Shown here one piece after another: positions 7,875-15,367 of a DNA stretch of 64,000 bases (positions are counted from its first letter, which is position 1; each line of letters starts with the position of its first letter). A model generated the notes under the pieces. That model was not told where the DNA came from and did no database searches. It worked only from the letters and a program-made list of their open reading frames with translations. Both the position numbers and the translations under genes were made by a program. The stretch lies in the NCBI GenBank assembly GCA_000531095.1, contig HG799467.1, positions 62,001 to 126,000 on the forward strand, given 5' to 3'. The DNA comes from Gemmata massiliana (lineage in GTDB: Bacteria > Planctomycetota > Planctomycetia > Gemmatales > Gemmataceae).

Positions 7875-8188
7875 GGCCGCGGCCCCTCTTCGTGGCGAAC
7901 ATCATCGGTCAAGGTGCCGCATCGAGCCGAGTACGCGAGAAACTTCTCGATCTTGGCTCTCTTCCCAACAAACTCGAAGTATTCGATCGGGCGCAGCAGC
8001 CCCATGTCACGGAGCACATTCCAAGTGGCGATCAGATCGCACATCTCTGCTTCAATGCGCTGAGCGTTGGTTTCGGGTTGCCCTGGCTGGATCTCACCGA
8101 GGCCGAATCGCAACGCCTTACTGATGCGCTGCGCGACCTCTGCGCACTCTTCAGCCAGAATCGTTAGCAGATGCTCCAGCTTGGTCAC
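7871..8188 (-). CDS. MazG-like nucleotide pyrophosphohydrolase-type protein
   Basis: A 105-aa protein whose first 70 residues show the MazG/all-alpha NTP-PPase pattern: LLTILAEECAEVAQRISK (the ExxE metal site) followed by IEAEMCDLIATWNVLRD (ExxD). Phage MazG-like proteins adjust host nucleotide or ppGpp pools; that role is inferred. The start is the GTG at 8188, two bases after the stop of the upstream gene and preceded by GGAGG; an in-frame ATG at 8209 would give seven more residues. Confidence 0.7.
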   Translation of the reverse strand: MTKLEHLLTILAEECAEVAQRISKALRFGLGEIQPGQPETNAQRIEAEMCDLIATWNVLRDMGLLRPIEYFEFVGKRAKIEKFLAYSARCGTLTDDVRHEEGPRP

Positions 8189-8189
8189 G

Positions 8190-8582
8190 TCAGCAAACCT
8201 CCGCCACATGAGGGCAGCCATCATCGGCCATGCGGTGGAGGTCCGCGATCGCGACAGGGCGCACAGGCCCGCGTCGCATCTCCCCCACGGTCGCGGGATC
8301 GTCGGTGCGGTGCCGGCCCGCGTCCGGGTCACCGATCGGGATGGCACCGATGATTTGGCCCGTCTGCCACTCGGTTGCCAACTGGCGGACGTCGGCGACG
8401 TACTTCGGGTCCATGCCGCACTGAGCCGCGGCATCCGCGTAGGCCCTCAGCGCGGCTGGTGCGGCCGGGTCGCCTTCACCGAGGACGAACCAGGCCCACG
8501 GCGGTATTGTGCCGTCGCGCCGCTTGACGAGGTACTTACCCTCGCGCGTGCCCTCATCGTTTCGCCACAGTCCGGCCATCAC
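8190..8582 (-). CDS. Conserved phage protein of unknown function (130 aa)
   Basis: Starts MMAGLWRNDEGTREGKYL; either of the first two ATGs (8582 or 8579) could be used. The block KYLVKRRDGTIPPWAWFVLG followed by DPAAPAALRAYADAA looks like a compact domain seen in other phage proteins, where a mimic of a substrate- or nucleotide-related function has not been shown. The C-terminal 40 residues contain a His/Asp-rich tail. Overlaps the upstream small membrane gene by 4 bases. No function is assigned. Confidence 0.55.
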   Translation of the reverse strand: MMAGLWRNDEGTREGKYLVKRRDGTIPPWAWFVLGEGDPAAPAALRAYADAAAQCGMDPKYVADVRQLATEWQTGQIIGAIPIGDPDAGRHRTDDPATVGEMRRGPVRPVAIADLHRMADDGCPHVAEVC

Positions 8583-8716
8583 TCACCGCCTTTCGATCGC
8601 CCGGAATGAACCCACTCAATCGCCACAGCACCAAGGACAATAAGGCCGACGAAGCACACGCTTTTCCACGACAACGTGGGCAGGAACGAGTCAACGAAGT
8701 TGGCAAAGAGAGCCAT
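8579..8716 (-). CDS. 45-aa single-pass membrane peptide
   Basis: From the ATG at 8716 the peptide reads MALFANFVDSFLPTLSW, then a hydrophobic segment (SVCFVGLIVLGAVAIEW) and a short basic tail. One transmembrane helix is clear. Its ATG shares one base with the stop of the upstream gene, and its stop overlaps the next gene. The much longer open frame starting at 8956 is a shadow of gene 8716-9429. A role in lysis timing or membrane anchoring is possible but there is no evidence for either. Confidence 0.5.
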   Translation of the reverse strand: MALFANFVDSFLPTLSWKSVCFVGLIVLGAVAIEWVHSGRSKGGE

Positions 8717-9429
8717 CACACACGACCTTTCCGAGGAGACAACACGAGCCATGTCTGAGACCACAGCCCTTGCCGGAGCAGTTCCGCGGCGATGACCCAC
8801 GGTGCGGTTTCGGCGCTCGGGATCTCCGCACTCGACTGCACGCTGAACGGGTTCGCGCCCGATGTGGCCAGCAGACGGCATTTGCTCGCGGTCCCAGTGA
8901 TCGGGATGAACTGACACAGCACCGCACCGGCAGGAATCCGGCCCTCGCGATCCCACTGCGCGAAGATGCCGACGATGTCTTCGCCCGGTGGCAGGATCAC
9001 ACGGCGCGGGATAGGCTCGCCCGGAGGCCGTCGCTTCGGCGGAGGCGTGGACTCATCGAAGTCGTCCACCGGAGCAGGTGGAGGGGGCAGCTCGGGAGCG
9101 GACGGTGCGGGCCAGCCGGCCATCACTTTGAGCATGTGGACCCGGCCGCCGAACAGCTTGATGAGGGCGTCACCAAACCTGTACCGACTGACGTCGGACA
9201 ACTCGTGCTTGTATGCGATCACGAATGCCGGTTCACACGTTGGGTCCGCCGCGGCCTCGGCCTCAGTCAGTGGGCGCAGATCCGCGAGCGTGAGAATGCC
9301 CTTCTCTTTGAAGTAGGTCGCGGCCTCGGCCGGCATGCCGGGCACGTCGGCGAGATTGAGGGCCGGGCCGGGATCGCGAAACTTCGGGGCAGCCTCGGTC
9401 GCGCCGGTGAAGACTTGCTTGCGCCTCAT
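8716..9429 (-). CDS. Unknown phage protein with helix-hairpin-helix-like N-terminus (237 aa)
   Basis: N-terminal residues 25-60 (LADVPGMPAEAATYFKEKGI, then LADLRPLTEAEA) resemble a helix-hairpin-helix or Rad51-N-like repeat. A proline-rich linker follows (residues about 112-140, several PPPP runs), then a C-terminal domain with VILPPGEDIVGIFAQW and WVIAAELLRQGLW. The domain layout suggests a DNA-binding adaptor, but this is inference. It ends by touching the 45-aa membrane peptide and begins inside the end of the methyltransferase gene (4-base overlap). Confidence 0.5.
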   Translation of the reverse strand: MRRKQVFTGATEAAPKFRDPGPALNLADVPGMPAEAATYFKEKGILTLADLRPLTEAEAAADPTCEPAFVIAYKHELSDVSRYRFGDALIKLFGGRVHMLKVMAGWPAPSAPELPPPPAPVDDFDESTPPPKRRPPGEPIPRRVILPPGEDIVGIFAQWDREGRIPAGAVLCQFIPITGTASKCRLLATSGANPFSVQSSAEIPSAETAPWVIAAELLRQGLWSQTWLVLSPRKGRV

Positions 9430-10427
9430 GGCTTCACCGCCTTTCGCTTCCGGCCGGTGGGCTTCTTCGGTTCCTCCGACTCAGGCAGTGGGGTCGGTTC
9501 GACGGGCACGGTCGCGAGTGGTACCGGGCTGTCGTCGAAATCATCGAACGGGAGCGTGCCCTGGACGCCGACCTTCGCCACCCTTTCTGCGGTGTTGAGG
9601 TTGCGGCACGCGGCGGCGTGGTACTCGGGCTTCAGTTCGCACCCGTAGAACCGACGGCGCCGTTTGATGGCGACGTAGCCCTCCGACCCGATCCCGGCGA
9701 ACGGCGAGAAGACCAATTCACCGGGGTTGGAGTAGAGCCGAATCAGGCGATCAATGACCGACAGTTGCAAGGGGCAGATGTGCTGTGTGTCCCCTTCACC
9801 GCGGGCCTCTTCCTTTCCCTTGTCGCCTTTGAGCGTGTCGTTCTCGCGAATGTCGCCCCAACACCCTTCGGCCCACTCGATCCAGTCGTTGCGGGAAACC
9901 TCTCCATCCGAGTCAATCGGGACCGCGTTCTCCCCGGGAACAATGAACTTAAGCAGGTAGTCCGGGAGCGACCCTCGAGACGCCGCGCGGTCGTTCTCCA
10001 GTCCGGCGAACTGAAGGCTCCGGCTCCGCGTGCGGATGGCCTGAGCTTGGGGATTTTTGCGTACCGACCAGTCGTACTCGAACACCAGCCCGGCCCGCTC
10101 GCCGAGCCGGATGTTCATCCCGCGGTAATCGAACAGACCGGTGCCCCCGGACCGCTTCATGCGCGGGATCTGGGCCACGTGGACCATCACCACCCGCCCC
10201 GGTTTCATGACCCGGACGAGCTGGCGGTAGAAGAACGACAGGTGCAGTTTCGCGTCGCCCTTCAGATCCTCACTGTTACCGATGTCCCGGTCGCTCGACG
10301 TGTAGGCGTAGAGCTTGGGGAACGGCGGGCTGAACGCGGCCATGTCGAACACCGCCGGGGGGAGCGCGGCCATGTGCTCGATGCAGTCACCGAGGTGAAC
10401 GTGCCACGGGTTCTCAGTAGTCAGCAC
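9426..10427 (-). CDS. Beta-class DNA methyltransferase (N4-C or N6-A)
   Basis: A 333-aa SAM-dependent amino-methyltransferase. The catalytic motif IV SPPF is at residues 33-36 and the SAM-binding motif FSPFAGIGSEG is near residue 250, the permuted IV-to-I order of the beta class. SPPF is more usual in N4-cytosine enzymes than in N6-adenine ones, but sequence alone does not settle it. A basic Pro-rich tail (KKPTGRKRKAVKP) may bind DNA. There is no restriction endonuclease beside it, so it is an orphan phage enzyme, probably for self-protection or regulation. Overlaps the SNF2 helicase by 14 bases. Confidence 0.85.
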   Translation of the reverse strand: MLTTENPWHVHLGDCIEHMAALPPAVFDMAAFSPPFPKLYAYTSSDRDIGNSEDLKGDAKLHLSFFYRQLVRVMKPGRVVMVHVAQIPRMKRSGGTGLFDYRGMNIRLGERAGLVFEYDWSVRKNPQAQAIRTRSRSLQFAGLENDRAASRGSLPDYLLKFIVPGENAVPIDSDGEVSRNDWIEWAEGCWGDIRENDTLKGDKGKEEARGEGDTQHICPLQLSVIDRLIRLYSNPGELVFSPFAGIGSEGYVAIKRRRRFYGCELKPEYHAAACRNLNTAERVAKVGVQGTLPFDDFDDSPVPLATVPVEPTPLPESEEPKKPTGRKRKAVKP

Positions 10428-11880
10428 GGAACGCCTCCTTAAAGAGTTGCTCTTGCTCCTCAGTGTCCGCCTGTACCCGGCCCGCTTTCGCGAGCACGGT
10501 ATCGATCATGGGGCGCTCGATTTCGGTGGTCGGGATTAACACGTCGAGCGGCCGCGTCGAGCCGTAGCGGTTGGCGCGCTTCACCGCCTGGTAGTAGTCC
10601 TCGTAGCTGTCTTGCAGCGTCGAGAAGACCATCCGCCGGCACCGCTGGAGGTTCAGCCCGAAACCCATGATCTTCGGCTTGGTGATGAGCGTGGCGCGTT
10701 CACCGGTCTGGAACTGGCGGATCAGCTCGCCGCGCTCCTTCTCCGGAGTCTCACCCGACACATCACCAGCGCCCGGCATCAGCCGGACCAGCTCGTCTTG
10801 CTCCGGGTTGTACTTGCACCACACGATGCACGGTTCGTCCGACGACGCGACCAGATCGGCGATGAATCGGGGCTTGTGGCCGCTCGCTTCCTTTGCGATG
10901 GACGCGACCTTCTGGCGCCCGCCGATCCCGCCCGGAACGCCGAACAGGTTCCCGGTGACGGCCTGCGCCCGGTTCCACTGGTCGTCAGTTAGCGGGACGT
11001 CGAGGATCTGCGTGTTGATCGGTGGGAGCGGACCCGAGTTGTCCTTCCACCCGTAAACTCCGGGCCGGGACAGGAAGATGCACCAGTGCGAGAGGGCGCG
11101 GTAGAACGGCCGGAGGGCGTGCGGCTTCAGCTCCCAGCGGTTCGCCGTTTCGCCGCGGTTAACGAAGAACCGCGCGAGGAAGCTGTTGACCGTCGGGAAC
11201 TGGTCGAGGAACACCGCGTGGTTCGCGTACTCGATCCGGTCGTTCGGCGCGGGCGTCCCGGTGAGGCACAGCTTCCACTCGATGCCGCGGCCCAAATTGA
11301 TGAGCCGCTGGCCCCACTGACCGTAATGCGATTTCAGTAAGCTCGACTCGTCGAGAATCAGCGCACCCAACCGCCCGGCGCTCGTTACCTTCTTGGTGAT
11401 AGCTTCGTAGTTCGTGATCCCGAGGCGCCCGGCCCCCGCCTCGATCCATTTGGGCAGATCCGCCGCGCGGACGGGTTCTATGGGCATGTCGCCGCGGTAG
11501 AATTTCGCGGCCTCGCTCACGGTCTGGTTCACGACCATGAGGGGCGACACGATCAGAACCGCTCGGTCGCGCGGGAGCACGCCGAGAGCCTGTCGCGCGA
11601 ACTCCAGCATGATGAGCGTCTTGCCCAGTCCACAATCGGCGAACACCGCGAACTTGCGCCGGGTGATCGCCGTTGCCGCGATGTCGGCCTGATAATCGAA
11701 CAGGCCCCTCATCGGGTCGTACAGCTCGTCAACCGGGTCCGACGGCGCCACCCCCAGACGCGCCGCGTACTCGTCCGGGAACCACGCCTCGCGCCCCACG
11801 AAGCGGTGCACCGGCAGGGCCTTCACCTGCAGGAAGGTCCGGTACCCGTCGATCGTGTTGAGGTCGAGTTCGAGACGCAT
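10414..11880 (-). CDS. SNF2-type DEAD/H helicase (phage)
   Basis: A 488-aa superfamily 2 ATPase. Motif I FADCGLGKTLI, motif Ia region LIVSPLMVV, motif II LILDESSLLK (DESS in place of DEAH), motif III CLTGTPAP, and C-terminal motifs including MGFGLNLQRCRRMVF and QAVKRANRYGST (motif V/VI with the arginine finger) are in order. I start at the ATG at 11880 (MRLELDLN), nine codons inside the longest frame. Phage SNF2 proteins remodel DNA-protein complexes in replication, recombination or anti-restriction; which one applies here is unknown. It is cotranscribed with a methyltransferase and lies close to a SWIM-domain protein, a pairing also seen in bacterial SWIM/SNF2 systems. Confidence 0.85.
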   Translation of the reverse strand: MRLELDLNTIDGYRTFLQVKALPVHRFVGREAWFPDEYAARLGVAPSDPVDELYDPMRGLFDYQADIAATAITRRKFAVFADCGLGKTLIMLEFARQALGVLPRDRAVLIVSPLMVVNQTVSEAAKFYRGDMPIEPVRAADLPKWIEAGAGRLGITNYEAITKKVTSAGRLGALILDESSLLKSHYGQWGQRLINLGRGIEWKLCLTGTPAPNDRIEYANHAVFLDQFPTVNSFLARFFVNRGETANRWELKPHALRPFYRALSHWCIFLSRPGVYGWKDNSGPLPPINTQILDVPLTDDQWNRAQAVTGNLFGVPGGIGGRQKVASIAKEASGHKPRFIADLVASSDEPCIVWCKYNPEQDELVRLMPGAGDVSGETPEKERGELIRQFQTGERATLITKPKIMGFGLNLQRCRRMVFSTLQDSYEDYYQAVKRANRYGSTRPLDVLIPTTEIERPMIDTVLAKAGRVQADTEEQEQLFKEAFRADY

Positions 11881-11947
11881 ATGCGCGCACCGGGGGCTAC
11901 GCGGCACGGTTCGCTGTGCCGCTCGAACGAATCGGGCTAACTGCGGG

Positions 11948-12301
11948 TCAGGCTGCGGAGGCGATCAGCTCGCGGATACGGCCCGCGACCTTTGCGGGCG
12001 TGGTGCGCGGGATCGACGGGTAGCACTCGGGCGCGAACAGGTGCCGGGCCTGTTCGTAGCTGATGTCGAAGAACATCGCAGCAGCGCCAAAACCGACCAT
12101 GTTGCCGAAACTTGGTACCGCAGGATCGCCGGCGAGACAGAGTTTCTGTTCGCGGAATTCTTGGATCAGGCAAGCGTGCCCCATCGCACAAGCGACAGTC
12201 CCGCAGTCCGGATATTCACGATGCCAAATGCCCAAATCGAAGGCCTTCTCTTCGACGGTATCGAGGTGGTTGGCGAGCACTGTCAGGCGATCGGTTTTCA
12301 C
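11948..12301 (-). CDS. Conserved phage protein with CGTVACAxGHA motif (117 aa)
   Basis: The distinctive element is DCGTVACAMGHACLIQEF near residue 35, a Cys/His motif that occurs in many phage and actinobacterial hypothetical proteins of this size; the pair of Cys and the His could bind metal. The rest has an acidic helix (HLDTVEEKAFDLGIWH) and a C-terminal helical segment. The ATG (12301) overlaps the SWIM gene's stop by 4 bases. No function is known to me. Confidence 0.6.
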   Translation of the reverse strand: MKTDRLTVLANHLDTVEEKAFDLGIWHREYPDCGTVACAMGHACLIQEFREQKLCLAGDPAVPSFGNMVGFGAAAMFFDISYEQARHLFAPECYPSIPRTTPAKVAGRIRELIASAA

Positions 12302-12609
12302 GCACTGATCTCCATTGCGGGCCTGATGATTTCGTTCCAGATCGCCCCGGCGTGCTTACAGACCGGCACGCCATTGGCCTCACACCATCGCCCGGCCGCG
12401 TGCCGGTTGTACTTCCACGCCGGACACGAGCACTTGCACCCGCCGTCGGGGAGCTCGCTCACGCGGTGCGTCTCGCCCTTCGGGGAGGTCACCAGCCACG
12501 CGCGCCACTCGCTCTCATCAGCGACGACCGGCAGCACGAGGTAGGCGACCAGTTCGCCGTCGGGCTGTTGCACCTCGACGGCGGGCTTTCCGTACACGGT
12601 GGCGGGCAT
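12298..12609 (-). CDS. SWIM-type zinc-finger protein
   Basis: The 103-aa protein carries KCSCPAWKYNR, then WCEANGVPVCKHAGAI, matching the SWIM pattern CxC...CxH (two Cys in CSC/C, then VCKH). SWIM fingers bind DNA or proteins and in bacteria are often paired with SNF2 ATPases; here the SNF2 gene lies one gene downstream, so a functional pair is plausible. The N-terminal beta strands (AVEVQQPDGELVAYLVLPVV) form a small separate domain. The start ATG is three bases after the upstream stop. Confidence 0.75.
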   Translation of the reverse strand: MPATVYGKPAVEVQQPDGELVAYLVLPVVADESEWRAWLVTSPKGETHRVSELPDGGCKCSCPAWKYNRHAAGRWCEANGVPVCKHAGAIWNEIIRPAMEISA

Positions 12610-12612
12610 GGG

Positions 12613-14034
12613 TCACTTCTTGTCGGGGTGCGTCTTGAGGTCCGCGGTCAGGGCGACGAGTTGCTCGGTGCTCAGCTCGTACAGTTGGGTTTTGCCCTCG
12701 TACTTCGTGCCGAACCGGGTGTTGAGCCACGAGACGCACTTGACCCAACGGGTTCCGGTGCGCAAAATCTCGGCCCGGCACGCGCTGAACTCGGGACGCG
12801 AAAGGGACTCCTTGAGCTGATCGACCGTGGCAACTGCCAGCTCGATTGCGGTCTTGTTCCACTTCGTGAAGTCGGGGGACAGGCCCTTCCGTGCTCCGCC
12901 CTCCATGATTCGCGCCGTGACAGCACCGGCCGAGCACAGGCCCTGGTCAACGAAGTCCGCGTCCTGGTGACTGATCCACTCCGCGAAGTCGTCACCCACG
13001 GCCGGATGCCACGGCTCCCCTTCGTCCTCAGTCGTAGAGGTGGAGGTTTGCGAGGTCGTCGCAGACGCATCGGACGCAGTGGCACCAGCGGCACTCGTAG
13101 GGTCCGAGCCTTCCTCATCCTCCGTCGCCACGTCCCCCACCGGCGCGGATTCCGGCATGCGGCCGGGCTGGTCGTCCTGCTGGTGGGGCGCGAACTCCTG
13201 CGCGACCTCGGCCTCTTCCGCGTCGTCACTGAAGTCGTCGGGGGCCGCGAGTAGCCGCTTGTATTCGGTCTGGGCTGCGGCCAGTTCCTTGACGTGCTTC
13301 ACCTCGAACTGCGCCAGTTCCAGCGCGCGGGCCTGGAGTGCCGCGATGTCGTTACCCTGCAACTCGACGTGGACGACGTAGATCGTCGTGGGCTTGCCGT
13401 CGGGTGACACCTGCATCGGCCGCACGACGAGCCGGAGCGGGAGGCCGCGGAGCACACCGCCGGTGAGCTGGCGGAGCTGTACGAGTGAGCCGTACATCTG
13501 GTCGGAGGTGATCCGCGACGTGGTGCGGAACTTATAGAGGCCCCCGAAGCGCGACGACGCGGACGCAATCAGCACGTTCAGCGTGCAGTGCAGTTTGAAC
13601 ATGGGGGCGTTGTTGAATTTGAGGTCCGCCCACGCGCTCACCCACGGCTGAATCTTCGGCTTATCCAGCCACTTTCCCGTCTTGTGGTCGAAGAATGTCG
13701 TGAGCGTCTCGCCGTCCGATTTGCCGGCCAGCCTTTTGCCGTTGTACCAGAGGTAAGCGGCCTGCATCACCTCTTCCATGTTGTTGGACAACAGGGACAC
13801 GGGGATCGAGGTGAGCTTGCCGTTGCTGTCTTTGGGGAGCGACGCCATCAGCTCGGTGTCGTCGATCAAAAGCCCTTGCTCGTCCCTGTTCAGCGTGGTG
13901 ATGTGAAACTCGTCGTACTTCATCGGCGCGCGATACTTGTTGCCGGCCTTGCTGGTGCGTTCTTCACCCAGTCCACCGATCTTGATCTTGCCCAGCTCGC
14001 ACACGCGCGGGCGGAGCATGTTCGCCAGAGACAT
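12613..14034 (-). CDS. phiC31 gp3-like (recombination directionality factor family) protein
   Basis: The first 200 residues match the family of phage proteins related to the serine-integrase directionality factor gp3: GEERTSKAGNKYRAP, then YDEFHITTLNRDEQG, an IPVSLL stretch and LWYNGKRLAGKSDGETL. Residues 200-270 continue a beta-rich domain; 270-355 is an acidic low-complexity linker; the last 110 residues are a separate helical domain (FTKWNKTAIELAVATVDQL). Members are also annotated as hydrolase or metal-binding proteins in phages with no serine integrase. This element has a tyrosine integrase, so excision control by this protein is not assumed. 473 aa from the ATG at 14034. Confidence 0.7.
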   Translation of the reverse strand: MSLANMLRPRVCELGKIKIGGLGEERTSKAGNKYRAPMKYDEFHITTLNRDEQGLLIDDTELMASLPKDSNGKLTSIPVSLLSNNMEEVMQAAYLWYNGKRLAGKSDGETLTTFFDHKTGKWLDKPKIQPWVSAWADLKFNNAPMFKLHCTLNVLIASASSRFGGLYKFRTTSRITSDQMYGSLVQLRQLTGGVLRGLPLRLVVRPMQVSPDGKPTTIYVVHVELQGNDIAALQARALELAQFEVKHVKELAAAQTEYKRLLAAPDDFSDDAEEAEVAQEFAPHQQDDQPGRMPESAPVGDVATEDEEGSDPTSAAGATASDASATTSQTSTSTTEDEGEPWHPAVGDDFAEWISHQDADFVDQGLCSAGAVTARIMEGGARKGLSPDFTKWNKTAIELAVATVDQLKESLSRPEFSACRAEILRTGTRWVKCVSWLNTRFGTKYEGKTQLYELSTEQLVALTADLKTHPDKK

Positions 14035-14060
14035 TGGGGCATCCTCAGTTAGTGATTTCA

Positions 14061-14151
14061 GCGCCGCGGATGGGAGTCGAACCCATCAACCGACCCGTTC
14101 TCCGCACCACAGCCGAGAGCTTGCAAGCGGCCGTAGGTGGTCGTCGCAGCA
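14061..14151 (-). ncRNA. tRNA-like element A (T-arm and acceptor-like stem)
   Basis: Read on the minus strand, 91 nt. The 5' TGCTGCG pairs with the 3' CGCGGCG (two G-U), and a T-arm-like hairpin GATGG-GTTCGACTC-CCATC precedes the 3' strand exactly as in tRNA. A 9-bp hairpin (CTACGGCCG with CGGCTGTGG) occupies the place of the D and anticodon arms, and no standard D-loop or 7-nt anticodon loop can be found. Element B (16313-16412) has the same plan with compensatory changes. It lies directly upstream of the gp3-like gene. It is a structured RNA or a degenerate tRNA, not a canonical tRNA. Confidence 0.6.
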
Positions 14152-14158
14152 GATAGTT

Positions 14159-14197
14159 GCCGGGGCCGCGAGGGAGGCTGTTCGCTCGCGCCCCGGC
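14159..14197 (-). other. GC-rich hairpin just 5' of element A
   Basis: Arms 14159-14172 and 14185-14197 pair over 13 bp with one bulged base and a 12-base loop. It immediately precedes element A in transcription order and could be a terminator for the upstream gene 14292-14579 or a processing site for A. No U-run follows. Confidence 0.45.
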
Positions 14198-14291
14198 TGC
14201 CGTGGTTTTTGTGCCGGCGCTCACGGGCACTGCACGGCTAATCCCACACCTGCGGGCCACGCGGCCCTGCGCCCCGGTGCCGGGCGGGGTA

Positions 14292-14579
14292 TCACTTGTT
14301 CGCGTGGGCCTGTGCCGCCTGGATCTGGTACGGCATCCACTCGCAATAGTCGCCGCCCGGCTCAGGCTCGCCCGGCTGCCGGAGCGTGACGGACGTCATG
14401 CCGAAAGTCTTGCCGTTCGCGTCGGACACGGTCAGGTTCACGCACGTGTCGCTATGAACGTAGGCGACGTGCGCGTTGTGGGGCTTGCCAGCATTCAGCG
14501 CGAAGCCGAATCCGTGCTTACTCTCCTTTGGCACGAACAGCACAACGCGGCCAATGGTCGGCTTGATCGTCTGACTCAT
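14292..14579 (-). CDS. Conserved small phage protein (95 aa)
   Basis: The protein starts MSQTIKPTIGRVVLFVP and contains HVAYVHSDTCVNLTV and DYCEWMPYQIQ, a pattern shared by small phage proteins (GRxV.Y.P... then ...CEWMPYQ) of unknown function that look like a small beta barrel. ATG start at 14579, stop at 14292. It is separated from the upstream acidic protein by about 60 bases and is followed by a hairpin and tRNA-like element A. Confidence 0.65.
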   Translation of the reverse strand: MSQTIKPTIGRVVLFVPKESKHGFGFALNAGKPHNAHVAYVHSDTCVNLTVSDANGKTFGMTSVTLRQPGEPEPGGDYCEWMPYQIQAAQAHANK

Positions 14580-14639
14580 CTGATCTCCACGTAAAAGAAT
14601 GGTCGAAATTCACCACACGTCGTCGGGCCGCGATCGGCC

Positions 14640-14801
14640 TTATTCGTCGTCTTCGTCGTCCTCTAAGTCGTCGCCCTGGTCGTCGAACCGCCCGTCTATG
14701 TTCTCCTGCACTTCGGTAAGCAGTTCGTCGTACTCGCCCTCGTCCAGCTCATCCTCCGCTTGGTCGAGCAGCTTCGTGATCCTGGCCAGGAACTCGTTCA
14801 C
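14640..14801 (-). CDS. Very acidic 53-aa protein
   Basis: From a GTG at 14801, preceded by AAAGGGGAAT, the peptide reads VNEFLARITKLLDQAEDELD and ends in an almost purely acidic tail (DDLEDDEDDE). Such strongly acidic small phage proteins can act as DNA mimics that block host nucleases or DNA-binding proteins; that is an inference from composition only. The start lies within the last 53 bases of the DUF1580-type gene, a larger overlap than elsewhere, so the start is less certain. Confidence 0.45.
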   Translation of the reverse strand: MNEFLARITKLLDQAEDELDEGEYDELLTEVQENIDGRFDDQGDDLEDDEDDE

Positions 14802-15045
14802 CGTTAATTCCCCTTTCCTCTGATGCCCGGTGGAACCGTTTGATCGCGGCACTGGTCGTCCACCACTCGCCCCGCCGCTTGACCCCGTCCAGGTGGACCC
14901 GGCTCCGCCCCTCGATGATCCACCGCAGCATCACCACCGGTGGGGCGCCGGCCGCTCGGGTCAGTTCCGCGAGCGGCCGAAGGTTACCGTCAGCCGCCAG
15001 GCGCAGGATCGCCCGGCCGATCTCGATGCGGCTCAGCTTCGCCAC
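14749..15045 (-). CDS. DUF1580-type planctomycete DNA-binding-like protein
   Basis: About 98 aa. The order of elements (an N-terminal helix, LTRAAGAPPVVMLRWIIEG as an HTH-like segment, then VHLDGVKRRGEWWTTSAAI and a terminal helix with KRFHRA) follows DUF1580, a family largely confined to planctomycetes and their mobile elements and resembling excisionase/MerR-type HTH proteins. I place the start at the GTG at 15045 (GGAG five bases upstream); the GTG at 15051, which forms a GTGA overlap with the upstream stop, is an alternative. Its presence supports a planctomycete host. Confidence 0.65.
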   Translation of the reverse strand: MAKLSRIEIGRAILRLAADGNLRPLAELTRAAGAPPVVMLRWIIEGRSRVHLDGVKRRGEWWTTSAAIKRFHRASEERGINGERVPGQDHEAARPSGG

Positions 15046-15047
15046 GG

Positions 15048-15350
15048 TCACTCCAGTTCGGTTGGTTCGTCGGGAGAGTCGCCGTCGTCCACGACGATTG
15101 CGGCGTCGCCAGCTTCGGGCGACTCTCCCTGTAACTTCGCCTCGGCTTCCAGTGCCGGCGTCCACTCGATCGGGGCCACCCGATCGTCGAGGATCAGGAA
15201 CTCCGTCAGCACAGATCCCTGCGCCGCGTAATCGGTGATGGCGTCTTCGAGCGTCTCGCCGTGACCGTGCCGCTTCACGGCTTCCTCGCGAGCGAGGTTC
15301 TCCAGTTCGACCGAATCAATGGCCGTGTATTCGATGATGAGAACGGGCAC
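15048..15350 (-). CDS. Unknown acidic phage protein (100 aa)
   Basis: Starts at a GTG at 15350. Residues 1-60 mix beta strand and helix (VPVLIIEYTAIDSVELENLA, then HGHGETLEDAITDYAAQ); the C-terminal 40 are acidic (VDDGDSPDEPTELE). The upstream part of the open frame is a shadow of the gp88-like gene's tail. No family recognised. It overlaps the DUF1580-type gene start. Confidence 0.5.
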   Translation of the reverse strand: MPVLIIEYTAIDSVELENLAREEAVKRHGHGETLEDAITDYAAQGSVLTEFLILDDRVAPIEWTPALEAEAKLQGESPEAGDAAIVVDDGDSPDEPTELE

Positions 15351-15367
15351 GGGAACCTCGTTGGTTG

